NCBI RefSeq assembly: GCF_022458895.1
Contig: NZ_JAINFL010000011.1
Span: 62,001 to 126,000, forward strand
Length of the DNA: 64,000 nucleotides
Origin: Roseihalotalea indica
GTDB lineage: Bacteria > Bacteroidota > Bacteroidia > Cytophagales > Cyclobacteriaceae
Reading direction: 5' to 3'
Position 1 is the stretch's first letter; each line of letters begins with the position of its first letter. Position numbers and translations under genes: made by a program. The notes below the pieces were generated by a model, which was not told where the DNA came from, made no database searches, and saw only the letters and a list, made by a program, of their open reading frames with translations. Of the stretch, positions 1 to 9,905 are shown one piece after another.

Positions 1-2
1 CG

Positions 3-992
3 GCCACAGTGCTTTCCAGTGCTGATTTGCGGGGAGTAGATTCCCACGGTATAGCCCGACTGATTGGTTATGTCCGCTTATGGGAAAAAGGAAGGATCAA
101 TGCCAAGCCCAATATCACCATTGTACATGAAACTCCCAGCACAGCGGTAGTTGACGGAGATCAGGGTTTAGGTTTAGTCGTTGCTCCCTTTGCTATGGAA
201 ATTGCTATGGAAAAAGCGAAAAACGTAGGCACCGGCTGGGTATCAATTCGCAATTCAAATCATTTTGGCATTGCTGGATACCACGCAATGCTACCCTTAC
301 AGCAGGATATGATTGGTATGGCTATGACCAACGCAAGCCCTCTGGTAGCGCCTACTTTTTCTACCGACCGACTTTTAGGCACAAACCCCATTGCTGTTGC
401 CGTGCCTGCCGGTAATGAGCCACCATTTGTAGCTGATTTTGCTACAACCACCGCGGCCAACGGTAAATTAGAGATACTACAGCGCAAGAATGAAATGGCC
501 CCTACCGGTTGGGTGCAAACGAAAGAGGGAAATCCTTCTCAAGATCCTCATGAAGTTGCGCAAGGTGGGGCTTTGTTACCCCTCGGTGGTGACCGGGATC
601 ATGGTAGCCACAAAGGGTACTGTCTGGGCGCCTGGGTCGATATTTTCTCAGCTGTATTATCCGGTGCCAATTATGGGCCTTGGGTGCCTCCGTTTGTCGC
701 ATTCCTGGAACCCTCTAGCAACCCGGTAGGGCAAGGTATCGGACATTTTGTAGGTGCCATGCGTGCTGATGCCTTCCGCCCGATTGATGAGTTTAAATCA
801 CATATGGACCAATGGATTACTACCTTTAGAAACGCAAAAACAGTAGAGGGACAGGAAAAAGTATTGGTACCCGGAGATCCGGAACGAGAACAAGAGCGTT
901 TGCGGCGCAATGAAGGTATTGCTTTATTGCCGCCCGTCGTTAAGAGTCTTCAAGAATTATCGGAGAAGTTTCAAGTAGAATTTCCTGCTTAA
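3..992 (+). CDS. Ldh_2 family malate/L-lactate/ureidoglycolate-type dehydrogenase, 5'-truncated by window
   Basis: This is a NAD(P)-dependent 2-hydroxyacid dehydrogenase of the malate/L-sulfolactate/ureidoglycolate (Ldh_2) family, which oxidises a 2-hydroxyacid to the 2-oxoacid in the cytoplasm. The early ADLRGVDSHGIARL segment, the NSNHFG motif and the SHKGY segment are family hallmarks. The reading frame is open to the left edge, and the codons before the GTG at 9 fit the family too, so that GTG is not a real start. About 30-40 N-terminal residues lie outside the window, judging from a usual length near 350-360. The stop overlaps by 4 bases the end of the convergent outer-membrane gene. The family is clear, but the exact substrate cannot be told from sequence. 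Confidence 0.88.
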   Translation, partial: ATVLSSADLRGVDSHGIARLIGYVRLWEKGRINAKPNITIVHETPSTAVVDGDQGLGLVVAPFAMEIAMEKAKNVGTGWVSIRNSNHFGIAGYHAMLPLQQDMIGMAMTNASPLVAPTFSTDRLLGTNPIAVAVPAGNEPPFVADFATTTAANGKLEILQRKNEMAPTGWVQTKEGNPSQDPHEVAQGGALLPLGGDRDHGSHKGYCLGAWVDIFSAVLSGANYGPWVPPFVAFLEPSSNPVGQGIGHFVGAMRADAFRPIDEFKSHMDQWITTFRNAKTVEGQEKVLVPGDPEREQERLRRNEGIALLPPVVKSLQELSEKFQVEFPA

Positions 993-1567
993 AAGGTGAA
1001 GCCTACATTAAAAACCCAAGGGCTATTGTAGGGCGATCGTAGGCTATCATAGCTGAGGTTGTAAAGAGCAGCAATCATAAAGCCCGCTCGCTCACCTATA
1101 GGCTGATACACTCCCCCACCTATGAATAGGCCGGGAACCCACTCTCGCACAAAAGGTTCGCGGGGATCATTTGTCAAAAACTCTACATTCAGGCTTTCGT
1201 ATTCGGCTTGTACAAAAAACTGCTTAGCCAATATATGTCGGGCAAAGAAACGGGGCCCATAGATACTACTGCCTTCATACCCTCGGTATTTGAGATATCG
1301 ATACGTAAACCCCGGTCCAGCGGTAAACCGATCGGTGAAACGGTATCCTACACTAGGCGAAATATCAATATAGGTGATGGTGCCGAATTGTAGGCTAAAA
1401 TTTCCACCAGGTGAAAGCCTCTCCCAGAAAGCTGGTTTTTCGGAGTATTCCGATGACTCTTCTTGGGCAAAGCCAGGAGTAGCGGTATAAGCCATCCCAA
1501 TGATAACTAAAAGGGCTTTAGCAATAGAAAAGAGTAGCGGCTTATTGTTCTTCAAGCACATACACAT
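989..1567 (-). CDS. Small outer-membrane beta-barrel protein, hypothetical
   Basis: I do not recognise a named family. The 192-residue product begins with a signal peptide: a Lys-containing start, a hydrophobic stretch at about residues 10-27, and cleavage after GFA at about residue 34. Alternating aromatic and polar segments follow (such as GPGFTYRYL and PGLFIGGGVY), and the chain ends in phenylalanine, as many outer-membrane barrels do. The size would suit an 8-stranded barrel. The start overlaps the 3' end of the upstream septum gene by 26 bases; a second ATG at 1561 is equally possible. It is the last gene of the carA-eno-ftsB-like run and meets the dehydrogenase gene tail to tail. Function unknown. 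Confidence 0.7.
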   Translation of the reverse strand: MCMCLKNNKPLLFSIAKALLVIIGMAYTATPGFAQEESSEYSEKPAFWERLSPGGNFSLQFGTITYIDISPSVGYRFTDRFTAGPGFTYRYLKYRGYEGSSIYGPRFFARHILAKQFFVQAEYESLNVEFLTNDPREPFVREWVPGLFIGGGVYQPIGERAGFMIAALYNLSYDSLRSPYNSPWVFNVGFTF

Positions 1568-1844
1568 CCTCGCTTGGCTTCTTCATTAAATACTTTTCCC
1601 GGGCAAACTTTTCCAGAAGGGCATCGTTGGTCATCAATTCCTCGCGTTCCTTTCGTACTTCTTTGATTTCTCGCTCGTAAAAAGTCTTCTCCTGCTCCAG
1701 TTGGTGTATCTCACGATTGCGACGAAACTGAGAGGGAAGATCATTAGCATCCAAAAAAAACATCCAGACGAGAAATCCCACCGTGAAGATGAAAAAGAAA
1801 CTTTTCAGAACCCGTGGTATCTTACGCAAAAAATCCATGCCCAT
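1542..1844 (-). CDS. DivIC/FtsB-like septum formation initiator protein
   Basis: A 100-residue single-pass membrane protein of the septum formation initiator (DivIC/FtsB) family. These proteins form coiled-coil complexes with FtsL and FtsQ/DivIB at the division site. A transmembrane helix spans about residues 14-30. A heptad-rich charged coiled coil follows at about 42-75 (QLEQEKTFYEREIKEVRKE), then the small C-terminal region with the FAREKYLMKKP motif typical of the family. It sits 95 bp downstream of eno, a neighbourhood common in Bacteroidota. The ATG at 1844 is used; a second ATG lies two codons later. Family assignment is good, although FtsB and DivIC cannot be separated here. Confidence 0.85.
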   Translation of the reverse strand: MGMDFLRKIPRVLKSFFFIFTVGFLVWMFFLDANDLPSQFRRNREIHQLEQEKTFYEREIKEVRKEREELMTNDALLEKFAREKYLMKKPSEDVYVLEEQ

Positions 1845-1939
1845 TTCATTTATGAATTAAGCGAATATACCCATTTTAAAATGATAATTCCCGCTTGATG
1901 CTCATGAAAAAGACATGGATTTCATCGAAATCTTACATG

Positions 1940-3226
<1,287 letters not shown>

Positions 3227-3246
3227 TTAATGGCTAAAGGTTATTC

Positions 3247-4353
3247 TTATTGCTCTATGGAGGCAACAAATTGATCAAACAGATATTGGGAATCGTGTGG
3301 TCCGGGGCATGATTCGGGGTGATACTGTACAGAAAATGCTTTTTTACCGTTTACTTTTAGCCCGGCCACGGTGTTATCGTTAAGATTTAGATGAGTAACC
3401 GTTATGTCACCTACTTGTTTTGCCTTATCAAGGTCTACTGTGAACCCATGATTTTGAGAGGTCATCTCGCATAACCCTGTTTCAAGGTTTTTAACCGGAT
3501 GATTCAATCCTCGGTGACCGTGGTGCATTTTATAGGTGGGTATACCACTAGCCAGACCGAGCAACTGATGTCCCAAGCAGATTCCGAACAATGGTCGATC
3601 CTCCTGCACAATATTTTTTACCGTTTGAATAGCATAATCCATGGCACTAGGATCGCCGGGACCATTAGAAATAAAGTAGCCGTGAGGTTGCCACTCTTCC
3701 ATTTCCGAGAAAGTAGTAGTAGCTGGAAATATTTTGCATTGGCAACCACGATCTAGAAGATTTTTTAGAATAGATGTCTTAATACCTAAATCCAATACGG
3801 CAATCCGTATTTGAGCGGTATCATCCCCTAGTAAATATGCTTCAGTAGTGCACACTTTGCTTGACAACTCAAGTCCATCCATAGATGGCACTTCATCCAA
3901 GCGATTCTTTAATGCTTCATCATCTAAATCTTCCGAACAGATGATGGCATTCATAGCACCTTTGGATCGTATATGGCGTACCAGCCGGCGCGTATCGATA
4001 CCCGCAATACCAACTACATTATTAACTTCTAAATATTTCTGAAGGTCGTTATCAGCCTGTTTTCGGCTAAATCCGTCAGAAAAAGAATTGACAACAATAG
4101 CTCGTATCTGTGGATGGGCTGATTCCTGTTCTAACTCAAGTACGCCGTAATTTCCAATGTGCGCTGTAGTATTAACTATAATCTGACCATAGTAAGATGG
4201 GTCAGTATAGATTTCCTGATAACCGGTCATGCCGGTGTTAAAACATATCTCTCCACCACTTACTCCAATTTTTCCTATGGCTTCTCCGTCGAAACGGGTT
4301 CCATCTTCTAAAAGTAAGGTGGCAGGCCGCTGTGGCAGTGTTGAATGTTGCAT
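3247..4353 (-). CDS. carA: Carbamoyl-phosphate synthase small (glutaminase) subunit
   Basis: Supplies ammonia from glutamine to the CarB large subunit for carbamoyl phosphate, the precursor of arginine and pyrimidines. The N-terminal CPSase small-chain domain fills about residues 10-140. The class I glutamine amidotransferase domain follows at about 182-365. Its catalytic triad is C259 (GICLGHQ), H345 and E347 (QYHPE). The length of 368 residues is normal. It is the first gene after the terminator behind rplQ and begins with ATG only about 40 bp from that terminator's T-tract, so its own promoter must be compact; a TAAACTTG sequence at 4371-4378 (one mismatch to TAnnTTTG) is a weak candidate. 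carB is not in the window. Confidence 0.97.
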   Translation of the reverse strand: MQHSTLPQRPATLLLEDGTRFDGEAIGKIGVSGGEICFNTGMTGYQEIYTDPSYYGQIIVNTTAHIGNYGVLELEQESAHPQIRAIVVNSFSDGFSRKQADNDLQKYLEVNNVVGIAGIDTRRLVRHIRSKGAMNAIICSEDLDDEALKNRLDEVPSMDGLELSSKVCTTEAYLLGDDTAQIRIAVLDLGIKTSILKNLLDRGCQCKIFPATTTFSEMEEWQPHGYFISNGPGDPSAMDYAIQTVKNIVQEDRPLFGICLGHQLLGLASGIPTYKMHHGHRGLNHPVKNLETGLCEMTSQNHGFTVDLDKAKQVGDITVTHLNLNDNTVAGLKVNGKKAFSVQYHPESCPGPHDSQYLFDQFVASIEQ

Positions 4354-4391
4354 ACAGTTAAAGTTGCTGGCAAGTTTATAAAATATGGATT

Positions 4392-4433
4392 AAAAAAAAA
4401 GGGAATAATCCGTTTACCGGACGATTCCCTTTT
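4392..4433 (-). terminator. Rho-independent terminator after rplQ
   Basis: On the minus strand, arms AAAAGGGAAT and ATTCCCTTTT (4424-4433 with 4397-4406) form a 10-bp stem. An inner TCCG/CGGA pairing fits inside the loop, and a run of nine T follows (complement of 4392-4400). It lies 20 bp past the rplQ stop and closes the S10/spc/alpha ribosomal transcription unit before carA. Confidence 0.88.
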
Positions 4434-4452
4434 CATATATCAGAAGACTATT

Positions 4453-5103
4453 TTAGCCTTTAGTTTTTTCTTCTTCATCATTTGACTCATCGTTAGAATC
4501 AGTTTCCGCATCTTTTGCTTCAGCAGTTTCTTCAGTTACAGCTTCTGGCGCAGTATCTTGTGTTTCTTCTTCGGCTACCGCTGCATCATCAGCAACTGCG
4601 GCATCAGTGGTTTCCACTTTTTCTGCTGTAGTGTCAGCGGCAGCAGAACTAGTTGAAGCAGCATCTGATTTCTTGGAACCAGAGCCACCACGTCGGCTAC
4701 GTCGGGTACGAGACTTAGTTTGCTTTTCTTCTTGGTTATACAATTCATTGAAGTCAACCAGCTCAATCATACACATCTCAGCGTTATCTCCTAACCGGTT
4801 GCCCAGCTTAATAATCCGGGTGTAACCGCCAGGTCGCTCTGCTACTCGTTCGGCTACATCATTGAACAAAACCTGAGAAGATTCTTTGTCTTGCAGATAT
4901 GAAAATACTACCCGGCGAGAGTGGGTACTATCTACTTTCGACCTAGTAATTAAGGGCTCCACGTACTTGCGTAAAGCTTTAGCTTTAGCAACTGTAGTAG
5001 TTAAACGCTTATGAATAATAAGGGAAGAAGCCATATTGGCTAACATCGCCTTACGATGAGGGGCTGTCCTTCCTAAATGATTAAATCGCTTACCGTGTCT
5101 CAT
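4453..5103 (-). CDS. rplQ: 50S ribosomal protein L17 with long acidic C-terminal tail
   Basis: Large-subunit ribosomal protein L17, encoded last in the alpha operon next to rpoA. The first ~118 residues are the conserved L17 fold: [12 protein letters not shown] at the start, the [10 protein letters not shown] helix, and the GGYTRI segment. A basic stretch ([10 protein letters not shown]) follows, then roughly 80 residues made almost only of A, E, T, D, S and V. This makes the protein 216 residues, against about 120 in most bacteria. Extended L17 tails are known in Bacteroidota; this one is strongly acidic and probably disordered. A strong terminator lies 20 bp downstream. Confidence 0.96.
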   Translation of the reverse strand: MRHGKRFNHLGRTAPHRKAMLANMASSLIIHKRLTTTVAKAKALRKYVEPLITRSKVDSTHSRRVVFSYLQDKESSQVLFNDVAERVAERPGGYTRIIKLGNRLGDNAEMCMIELVDFNELYNQEEKQTKSRTRRSRRGGSGSKKSDAASTSSAAADTTAEKVETTDAAVADDAAVAEEETQDTAPEAVTEETAEAKDAETDSNDESNDEEEKTKG

Positions 5104-5135
5104 GCTGAGTTTCTTTATTTCACCTAGCTAGGTGC

Positions 5136-6128
5136 TTAATCTTCTTCTAACTTATATTTTGAAAGATCCATTCCGAAAGAAAGGTTTTTATCCTGAATTA
5201 GTTGCTCTAACTCAGCCAAAGATTTTTTACCAAAGTTTCGGAATTTCATCATATCTGAAATCTCAAGTTGAGCCAAATCACCTAATGTCTTAACATCAGC
5301 TGCTTTGAGGCAATTGTAAGCCCGCACTGAAAGATCAAGATCATTCAGCGGCGTCTTGAGTAATTTTCGCATGTGTAGCATCTCCTCATCAACAGCATCA
5401 GGCTCTCCTTGCTGAGGAGATTCTAATACCATACTTTGGTCTGAGAAGAGCATAAAGTGCTTGATCAGAATATTGGCAGCTCCCTTAAGAGCATCTTCGG
5501 GGTGTACTGATCCATCAGTTTCAATATCCAATAACAGCTGCTCAAAGTCAGTCTTCTGCTCAACCCGAGTATTCTCTATCTCAAATGTAACATTCTTGAT
5601 AGGTGAAAAAACAGCATCTAATGGAATATAACCAAAATTTTGATCATTCTGACTGTTTTCTTCACTAGGAACATACCCCCGCCCTTTATCAACATACAGT
5701 TCAACTTCAATATCAACTGCTTCATCAAGGTGAGCAATAGTATGCTCAGGGTTTAGTATTTCAAATGAGGTTGTGCTTTTTTGAATATCAGCCCCGGTGA
5801 AGGTACTTTGACCACGAAGAGGAATCACGATTTTATTTTCAACAAAATCTTCAGATGTCTTCTTAAAACGAACCATCTTGAGGTTCAGAATAATTTCAGA
5901 CAAATCCTCTACTACACCTTCTATAGAAGAGAACTCATGCAAAACACCAGGAATTTTGATACCTGTGATGGCATATCCTTCTAAGGATGACAGTAATATT
6001 CTTCGCAATGCATTACCAATCGTAACACCGTACCCTCTTTCGAGTGGCTTAAAAGTGAAAAGACCGTGAAAATTATCAGCCTTTTCCATCACCACTTTTT
6101 CGGGCATCTGAAATGCAAGTATTGACAT
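5136..6128 (-). CDS. rpoA: DNA-directed RNA polymerase alpha subunit
   Basis: Alpha subunit, whose dimer nucleates RNA polymerase assembly. The N-terminal dimerisation domain (about residues 1-235) carries FKPLERGYGVTIGNALRR. The linker is at about 235-255. The C-terminal domain (about 255-325) holds two helix-hairpin-helix motifs (LSVRAYNCLK, and FRNFGKKSLAEL), which contact UP elements and activators. The length of 330 residues is typical of Bacteroidota. It lies between rpsD and rplQ in the standard alpha-operon order with 32-35 bp gaps. Confidence 0.98.
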   Translation of the reverse strand: MSILAFQMPEKVVMEKADNFHGLFTFKPLERGYGVTIGNALRRILLSSLEGYAITGIKIPGVLHEFSSIEGVVEDLSEIILNLKMVRFKKTSEDFVENKIVIPLRGQSTFTGADIQKSTTSFEILNPEHTIAHLDEAVDIEVELYVDKGRGYVPSEENSQNDQNFGYIPLDAVFSPIKNVTFEIENTRVEQKTDFEQLLLDIETDGSVHPEDALKGAANILIKHFMLFSDQSMVLESPQQGEPDAVDEEMLHMRKLLKTPLNDLDLSVRAYNCLKAADVKTLGDLAQLEISDMMKFRNFGKKSLAELEQLIQDKNLSFGMDLSKYKLEED

Positions 6129-6163
6129 AATATTTGCGTAGTATTAAAAAAAGTTCAAATAAA

Positions 6164-6775
6164 TTATTTAGAGTATAGCTCGACGATCAGCTGCTCCTGG
6201 ATATTTTCAGGAATATCTTCCCTTGCAGGAAGCGATGAATAACGTCCGGCTAACTCTTTACCATCCCACTCTAACCAAGGATATTGTCGCACTTTAGGGC
6301 TGTGAGAAGCTACACTGTCAGCAACAGCGATCAGAGATTTAGACTTTTCGCGTACTCCTACTATATCCCCGGGCTTTACCTGAAAAGATGGAATATTTAC
6401 GACTTCGCCATTAACCACAATATGCTTGTGAGAAACGAGTTGACGAGCACCGCGGCGAGTAGGTGAAATGCCCAAACGATATACTACATTGTCTAGTCTC
6501 GATTCCAAAAGTTGAAGCAATACCTCACCAGTAATACCTTTACTGCGGCTGGCACGATCGAAAAGATTGGCAAATTGCCGCTCAAGGACACCATAAGTGT
6601 ATTTGGCTTTTTGCTTAGCCATAAGCTGCATCGCATATTCAGATTGTTTACGACGACGACCGCGGCCATGCTGTCCGGGAGGGTAGCTTTTCTTTTGAAG
6701 AGCTTTGCTCGGCCCAAAGATCGGGTCGTTGAATTTACGTGCAATTTTTGATTTAGGACCTGTATAACGAGCCAT
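6164..6775 (-). CDS. rpsD: 30S ribosomal protein S4
   Basis: Primary 16S rRNA-binding protein that nucleates small-subunit assembly and helps control decoding fidelity. The N-terminal S4 domain ([15 protein letters not shown]) is followed by an S4 RNA-binding motif at about residues 92-155 ([22 protein letters not shown]). The 203 residues contain no cysteine, so this is the zinc-free form. It sits between rpsK and rpoA. In other bacteria S4 represses its own operon, but no leader element is evident here because the gene lies mid-operon. Confidence 0.98.
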   Translation of the reverse strand: MARYTGPKSKIARKFNDPIFGPSKALQKKSYPPGQHGRGRRRKQSEYAMQLMAKQKAKYTYGVLERQFANLFDRASRSKGITGEVLLQLLESRLDNVVYRLGISPTRRGARQLVSHKHIVVNGEVVNIPSFQVKPGDIVGVREKSKSLIAVADSVASHSPKVRQYPWLEWDGKELAGRYSSLPAREDIPENIQEQLIVELYSK

Positions 6776-6802
6776 ATAACTATCTATTCGTATTCTTAGA
6801 AA

Positions 6803-7195
6803 TTAAACTCTGCGACGTTTGGGCGGTCGGCATCCATTATGAGGTAGAGGAGTAACATCCTGAATCATAGTCACTTCCAGTCCAGTATTTTGTAACGTCC
6901 GTATCGCCGACTCACGGCCCGAACCTGGTCCTTTTATGAATACTTCCACTTTACGCATACCCTGGTCGTAAGCCACCTGAGCACAGTTGGAAGCCGCCAT
7001 TTGCGCAGCGTAAGGAGTGTTCTTTTTAGAACCTCGAAAACCCATCTTACCAGCAGATGACCAGGAAACAACCTGCCCTGCCATATTGGTGATTGAGATA
7101 ATAATATTGTTAAAAGAGGCTTTGATATGAGCCTGCCCCATGGTGTCTACCGCGACAACACGCTTTTTGCTTTTATCTTTTCGTTTCTGAGCCAT
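6803..7195 (-). CDS. rpsK: 30S ribosomal protein S11
   Basis: Small-subunit platform protein near the mRNA exit site. The 130 residues show the S11 signatures [23 protein letters not shown] and the C-terminal [18 protein letters not shown]. It is spaced 13 bp from rpsM upstream and 27 bp from rpsD downstream, in the standard alpha-operon order. No unusual features. Confidence 0.98.
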   Translation of the reverse strand: MAQKRKDKSKKRVVAVDTMGQAHIKASFNNIIISITNMAGQVVSWSSAGKMGFRGSKKNTPYAAQMAASNCAQVAYDQGMRKVEVFIKGPGSGRESAIRTLQNTGLEVTMIQDVTPLPHNGCRPPKRRRV

Positions 7196-7208
7196 AGCTT
7201 AGCGTATA

Positions 7209-7586
7209 TTATTTAGTAGCTTTTTTCTTATTTGCTACAGTTTTTCGTTTCCCTTTACGCGTACGTGAGTTGTTCTTAGTATGCTGGCCTCTAAGTGGCA
7301 ACCCTTTACGATGCCGAAGACCGCGATAACAACCAATATCCATCAGGCGCTTAATATTTAGCTGCACTTCGGATTTGAGAACTCCTTCTACTTTAAAATC
7401 TTCGGAAATTATCTGACGAATTTGATTAGATTCTTCGTCATCCCACTCTGACACCTTTTTATCAGGATCAATGCCTGCTTTATCCAGGATGCTACGAGCC
7501 GAACTTTTACCAATTCCGAAAATATAAGTAAGTCCGATTTCACCACGCTTGTGGTCAGGAATGTCAACTCCAGAAATTCTAGCCAT
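7209..7586 (-). CDS. rpsM: 30S ribosomal protein S13
   Basis: Small-subunit head protein that contacts P-site tRNA and forms bridges to the large subunit. The N-terminal helix-two-turn-helix region has [14 protein letters not shown] and TYIFGIG. The [14 protein letters not shown] segment and a basic C-terminal tail ([15 protein letters not shown]) that reaches the decoding site are present. At 125 residues it is normal. Its start lies 2 bp from the rpmJ stop. Confidence 0.98.
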   Translation of the reverse strand: MARISGVDIPDHKRGEIGLTYIFGIGKSSARSILDKAGIDPDKKVSEWDDEESNQIRQIISEDFKVEGVLKSEVQLNIKRLMDIGCYRGLRHRKGLPLRGQHTKNNSRTRKGKRKTVANKKKATK

Positions 7587-7588
7587 AA

Positions 7589-7705
7589 TTATCCTTGTCT
7601 TTGCTTAAACCTAGGGTTCTTTTTATTAATAATGTAAAGCTTTCCTTTACGGCGGACAATCTTGCAATCCACGCTACGCTTTTTAATTGATGCTTTTACT
7701 TTCAT
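7589..7705 (-). CDS. rpmJ: 50S ribosomal protein L36, zinc-free form
   Basis: A 38-codon gene translated by hand, reading from ATG at 7705 to TAA at 7589-7591. The product begins [11 protein letters not shown] and ends NPRFKQRQG, which is diagnostic of L36. In zinc-binding L36 the ligands are Cys11, Cys14, Cys27 and His33. Here these are Ser11, Cys14, Asn27 and Phe33, so zinc cannot be bound. The gene lies between infA (5 bp gap) and rpsM (2 bp gap), its standard place. Confidence 0.96.
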   Translation of the reverse strand: MKVKASIKKRSVDCKIVRRKGKLYIINKKNPRFKQRQG

Positions 7706-7710
7706 GATGT

Positions 7711-7929
7711 CTATTTATAACGATAAACTATCCGTCCTTTGCTAAGATCATAAGGCGACATTTCAAGTTTTACTCTGTCACCAGGAAGAATCTTAATATA
7801 ATTCATTCTCATTTTGCCAGAAATATGGGCGATTACTTCATGTCCATTTTCTAACTCAACCCGAAACATTGCATTAGACAATGCTTCAGAAATGGTTCCA
7901 TCTTGTTCTATTGAAGCTTGTTTTGCCAT
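7711..7929 (-). CDS. infA: Translation initiation factor IF-1
   Basis: A 72-residue S1/OB-fold protein that blocks the A site during initiation. [17 protein letters not shown], the [20 protein letters not shown] core and the [19 protein letters not shown] segment match IF-1 over its full length. It follows secY by 16 bp. No methionine aminopeptidase or adenylate kinase gene sits between secY and infA, unlike in many bacteria. Confidence 0.98.
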   Translation of the reverse strand: MAKQASIEQDGTISEALSNAMFRVELENGHEVIAHISGKMRMNYIKILPGDRVKLEMSPYDLSKGRIVYRYK

Positions 7930-7945
7930 AGGTTATGTGAAATTC

Positions 7946-9265
7946 TTAGGCTACTGCTGCGTTCTGAGATCTCCCTCGCACTCGGCCTGATTTCATTAAC
8001 CCTTCATAGTGACGCATTAACAAGTAGCTTTCAATTTGTTGTAAAGTATCTAAAATTACCCCTACCATAATTAATAAGGATGTGCCACCATAAAAATAAG
8101 CAAAGTCGGTTGTGATACCGGCTACCATAGCAATGGCGGGCATAATGGCTATGATTGCTAAAAAAACTGACCCTGGTAGAGTTATACGAGAAAGTACCGC
8201 ATCCAGAAAATCGGCTGTCGGTTTACCAGGCTTAACACCAGGAACAAATCCACCATTACGTTTTAAATCATCAGCTATCTGAGTAGAGTTAATGGTAATT
8301 GCCGTATAAAAGAACGTAAATAGAATAATCAACACAGCAAACACAAGATTATACTGCCATGACGAAATATCGGCAAAGGTCCTACCAATAGATGCTGCAA
8401 TATCATTTGAATCTGCCCAGATGCCAGCTAATAGGCCAGGTAAAAACATCAATGATTGAGCAAAGATAATTGGCATCACACCAGATGCGTTAACCCGTAA
8501 TGGGATATACTGGCGTTGACCACCATAAACTTTGTTACCGACAACCTGCTTAGCATACTGCACCGGAACTCTTCGTATAGCTTGAGTAAGAACTACTGCA
8601 GCCATAACAACGAAGAACAATGCAACAATTTCCAAAATAAACAAGAGTGCTCCACTCATACCTTTCGCAAGTGATTCTGCTACAATTGCACCAGGGAATC
8701 GGGATATAATACCTATCATGATTAGCATGGAAATACCATTTCCAATGCCCTTATCGGTAATTTTCTCACCTAACCACATGCAGAAAATAGTGCCTGAGGA
8801 AAGTAAGATCATGGCTGACACCGTAAATAAGGTTTGATCAATCATGATAGCCTCGGCGGGCACAGCATATGCTAGATATCCAACTGATTGCCCTAGTGTG
8901 ATAAAAATTGTCAACACTCGAGTAATCTGATTCATCTTTTTACGTCCAGAATCACCTTCTTTCTGCATTTTCTGAAAATAAGGAACAGCTACGGTTAATA
9001 GCTGAATCACAATTGATGCAGAAATATAAGGCATAATTCCTAGCCCAAAGATTGAGGCTCGGCTGAAAGCCCCTCCTAAGAAAGTATTTAACAGTCCGAA
9101 TATACCACCATCAGCTCCTTGTTCCAGCAAATTAGGATCAACACCTGGAAGCACCACGTATGATCCTAAGCGGAAGATAATCAGAAACCCTAACGTATTA
9201 AGAATACGATTTCGGAGCTCCTCAATGGAAAATATGTTTTTGATAGTGGTAATAAACTTCTTCAT
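7946..9265 (-). CDS. secY: Preprotein translocase channel subunit SecY
   Basis: Core membrane channel of the Sec pathway, working with SecE (also in this window) and SecA. The 439 residues hold ten predicted membrane helices. Visible marks are the plug and early-helix region GGIFGLLNTFLGGAFSRASIFGLGIMPYISASI (33 residues in the protein, quoted here only by its ends: GGIFG to ISASI), the cytoplasmic loop RRVPVQYAKQ, and NGGFVPGVKPGKPT near residue 370. It lies in the spc operon between rplO (5 bp) and infA (16 bp). Confidence 0.97.
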   Translation of the reverse strand: MKKFITTIKNIFSIEELRNRILNTLGFLIIFRLGSYVVLPGVDPNLLEQGADGGIFGLLNTFLGGAFSRASIFGLGIMPYISASIVIQLLTVAVPYFQKMQKEGDSGRKKMNQITRVLTIFITLGQSVGYLAYAVPAEAIMIDQTLFTVSAMILLSSGTIFCMWLGEKITDKGIGNGISMLIMIGIISRFPGAIVAESLAKGMSGALLFILEIVALFFVVMAAVVLTQAIRRVPVQYAKQVVGNKVYGGQRQYIPLRVNASGVMPIIFAQSLMFLPGLLAGIWADSNDIAASIGRTFADISSWQYNLVFAVLIILFTFFYTAITINSTQIADDLKRNGGFVPGVKPGKPTADFLDAVLSRITLPGSVFLAIIAIMPAIAMVAGITTDFAYFYGGTSLLIMVGVILDTLQQIESYLLMRHYEGLMKSGRVRGRSQNAAVA

Positions 9266-9270
9266 GCACG

Positions 9271-9717
9271 TTAGAGATTGATGGTCTTTCCTCCGGCTTT
9301 TTCAATAGCTTCACTAGCTGACTTAGAGAAAGCATGCGCTTCCACACTTACTGATGCTGATAACTCACCATCACCTAATACCTTCAAACGGTCTTTCTTA
9401 CCGATTAATCCTGCTGACAAGAAATCGCTCAATGTAAGCTCACTTTTTCCAGTCTTTTCAGATAAGGTTTGAATCTGGCCTATATTTATCACATGATAAG
9501 CAACCCGGTTTGGATTGTTAAACCCGAATTTCGGAACTCGTCTTTGTAGTGGCATTTGACCACCTTCAAAGCCTGACTTAGTTTTATATCCTGAACGTGA
9601 TTTTGCACCTTTATGTCCACGACCTGCGGTGCCACCCCATCCTGAGCCAGCCCCCCTCGCAATTCTTTTTTTGTTTTTTACAGAACCTTTGGCAGGTTTT
9701 ATCTCACTTAGATTCAT
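9271..9717 (-). CDS. rplO: 50S ribosomal protein L15
   Basis: Late-assembling large-subunit protein. The N-terminal glycine- and basic-rich extension contains [16 protein letters not shown]. This is followed by [15 protein letters not shown] and the globular C-terminal domain with the KVLGDGELS motif. The 148-residue length is standard. It starts 1 bp after rpmD and ends 5 bp before secY, the normal spc-operon position. Confidence 0.97.
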   Translation of the reverse strand: MNLSEIKPAKGSVKNKKRIARGAGSGWGGTAGRGHKGAKSRSGYKTKSGFEGGQMPLQRRVPKFGFNNPNRVAYHVINIGQIQTLSEKTGKSELTLSDFLSAGLIGKKDRLKVLGDGELSASVSVEAHAFSKSASEAIEKAGGKTINL

Positions 9718-9718
9718 G

Positions 9719-9898
9719 CTATAGTTCTTTTACCGTTACCAAATGTGCTACCTTTTTCACCATACCATTTATTTGAGGTGTATTTTCAACCTCAACGGTC
9801 CGGTTAATTTTCCCTAACCCTAGAGCCTGAATTGTAAGCTTTTGGCGCTTGGGGCGTTTAATAGTGCTTCGGGTTTGCGTGATTTGAATACGAGCCAT
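9719..9898 (-). CDS. rpmD: 50S ribosomal protein L30
   Basis: A 59-residue L30 beginning [16 protein letters not shown], with the [18 protein letters not shown] core. A start five codons further upstream is open, but it would overlap rpsE, and the family begins at this ATG, so 9898 is chosen. Neighbours are rpsE (7 bp upstream) and rplO (1 bp downstream). Confidence 0.95.
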   Translation of the reverse strand: MARIQITQTRSTIKRPKRQKLTIQALGLGKINRTVEVENTPQINGMVKKVAHLVTVKEL

Positions 9899-9905
9899 AA
9901 TACTA

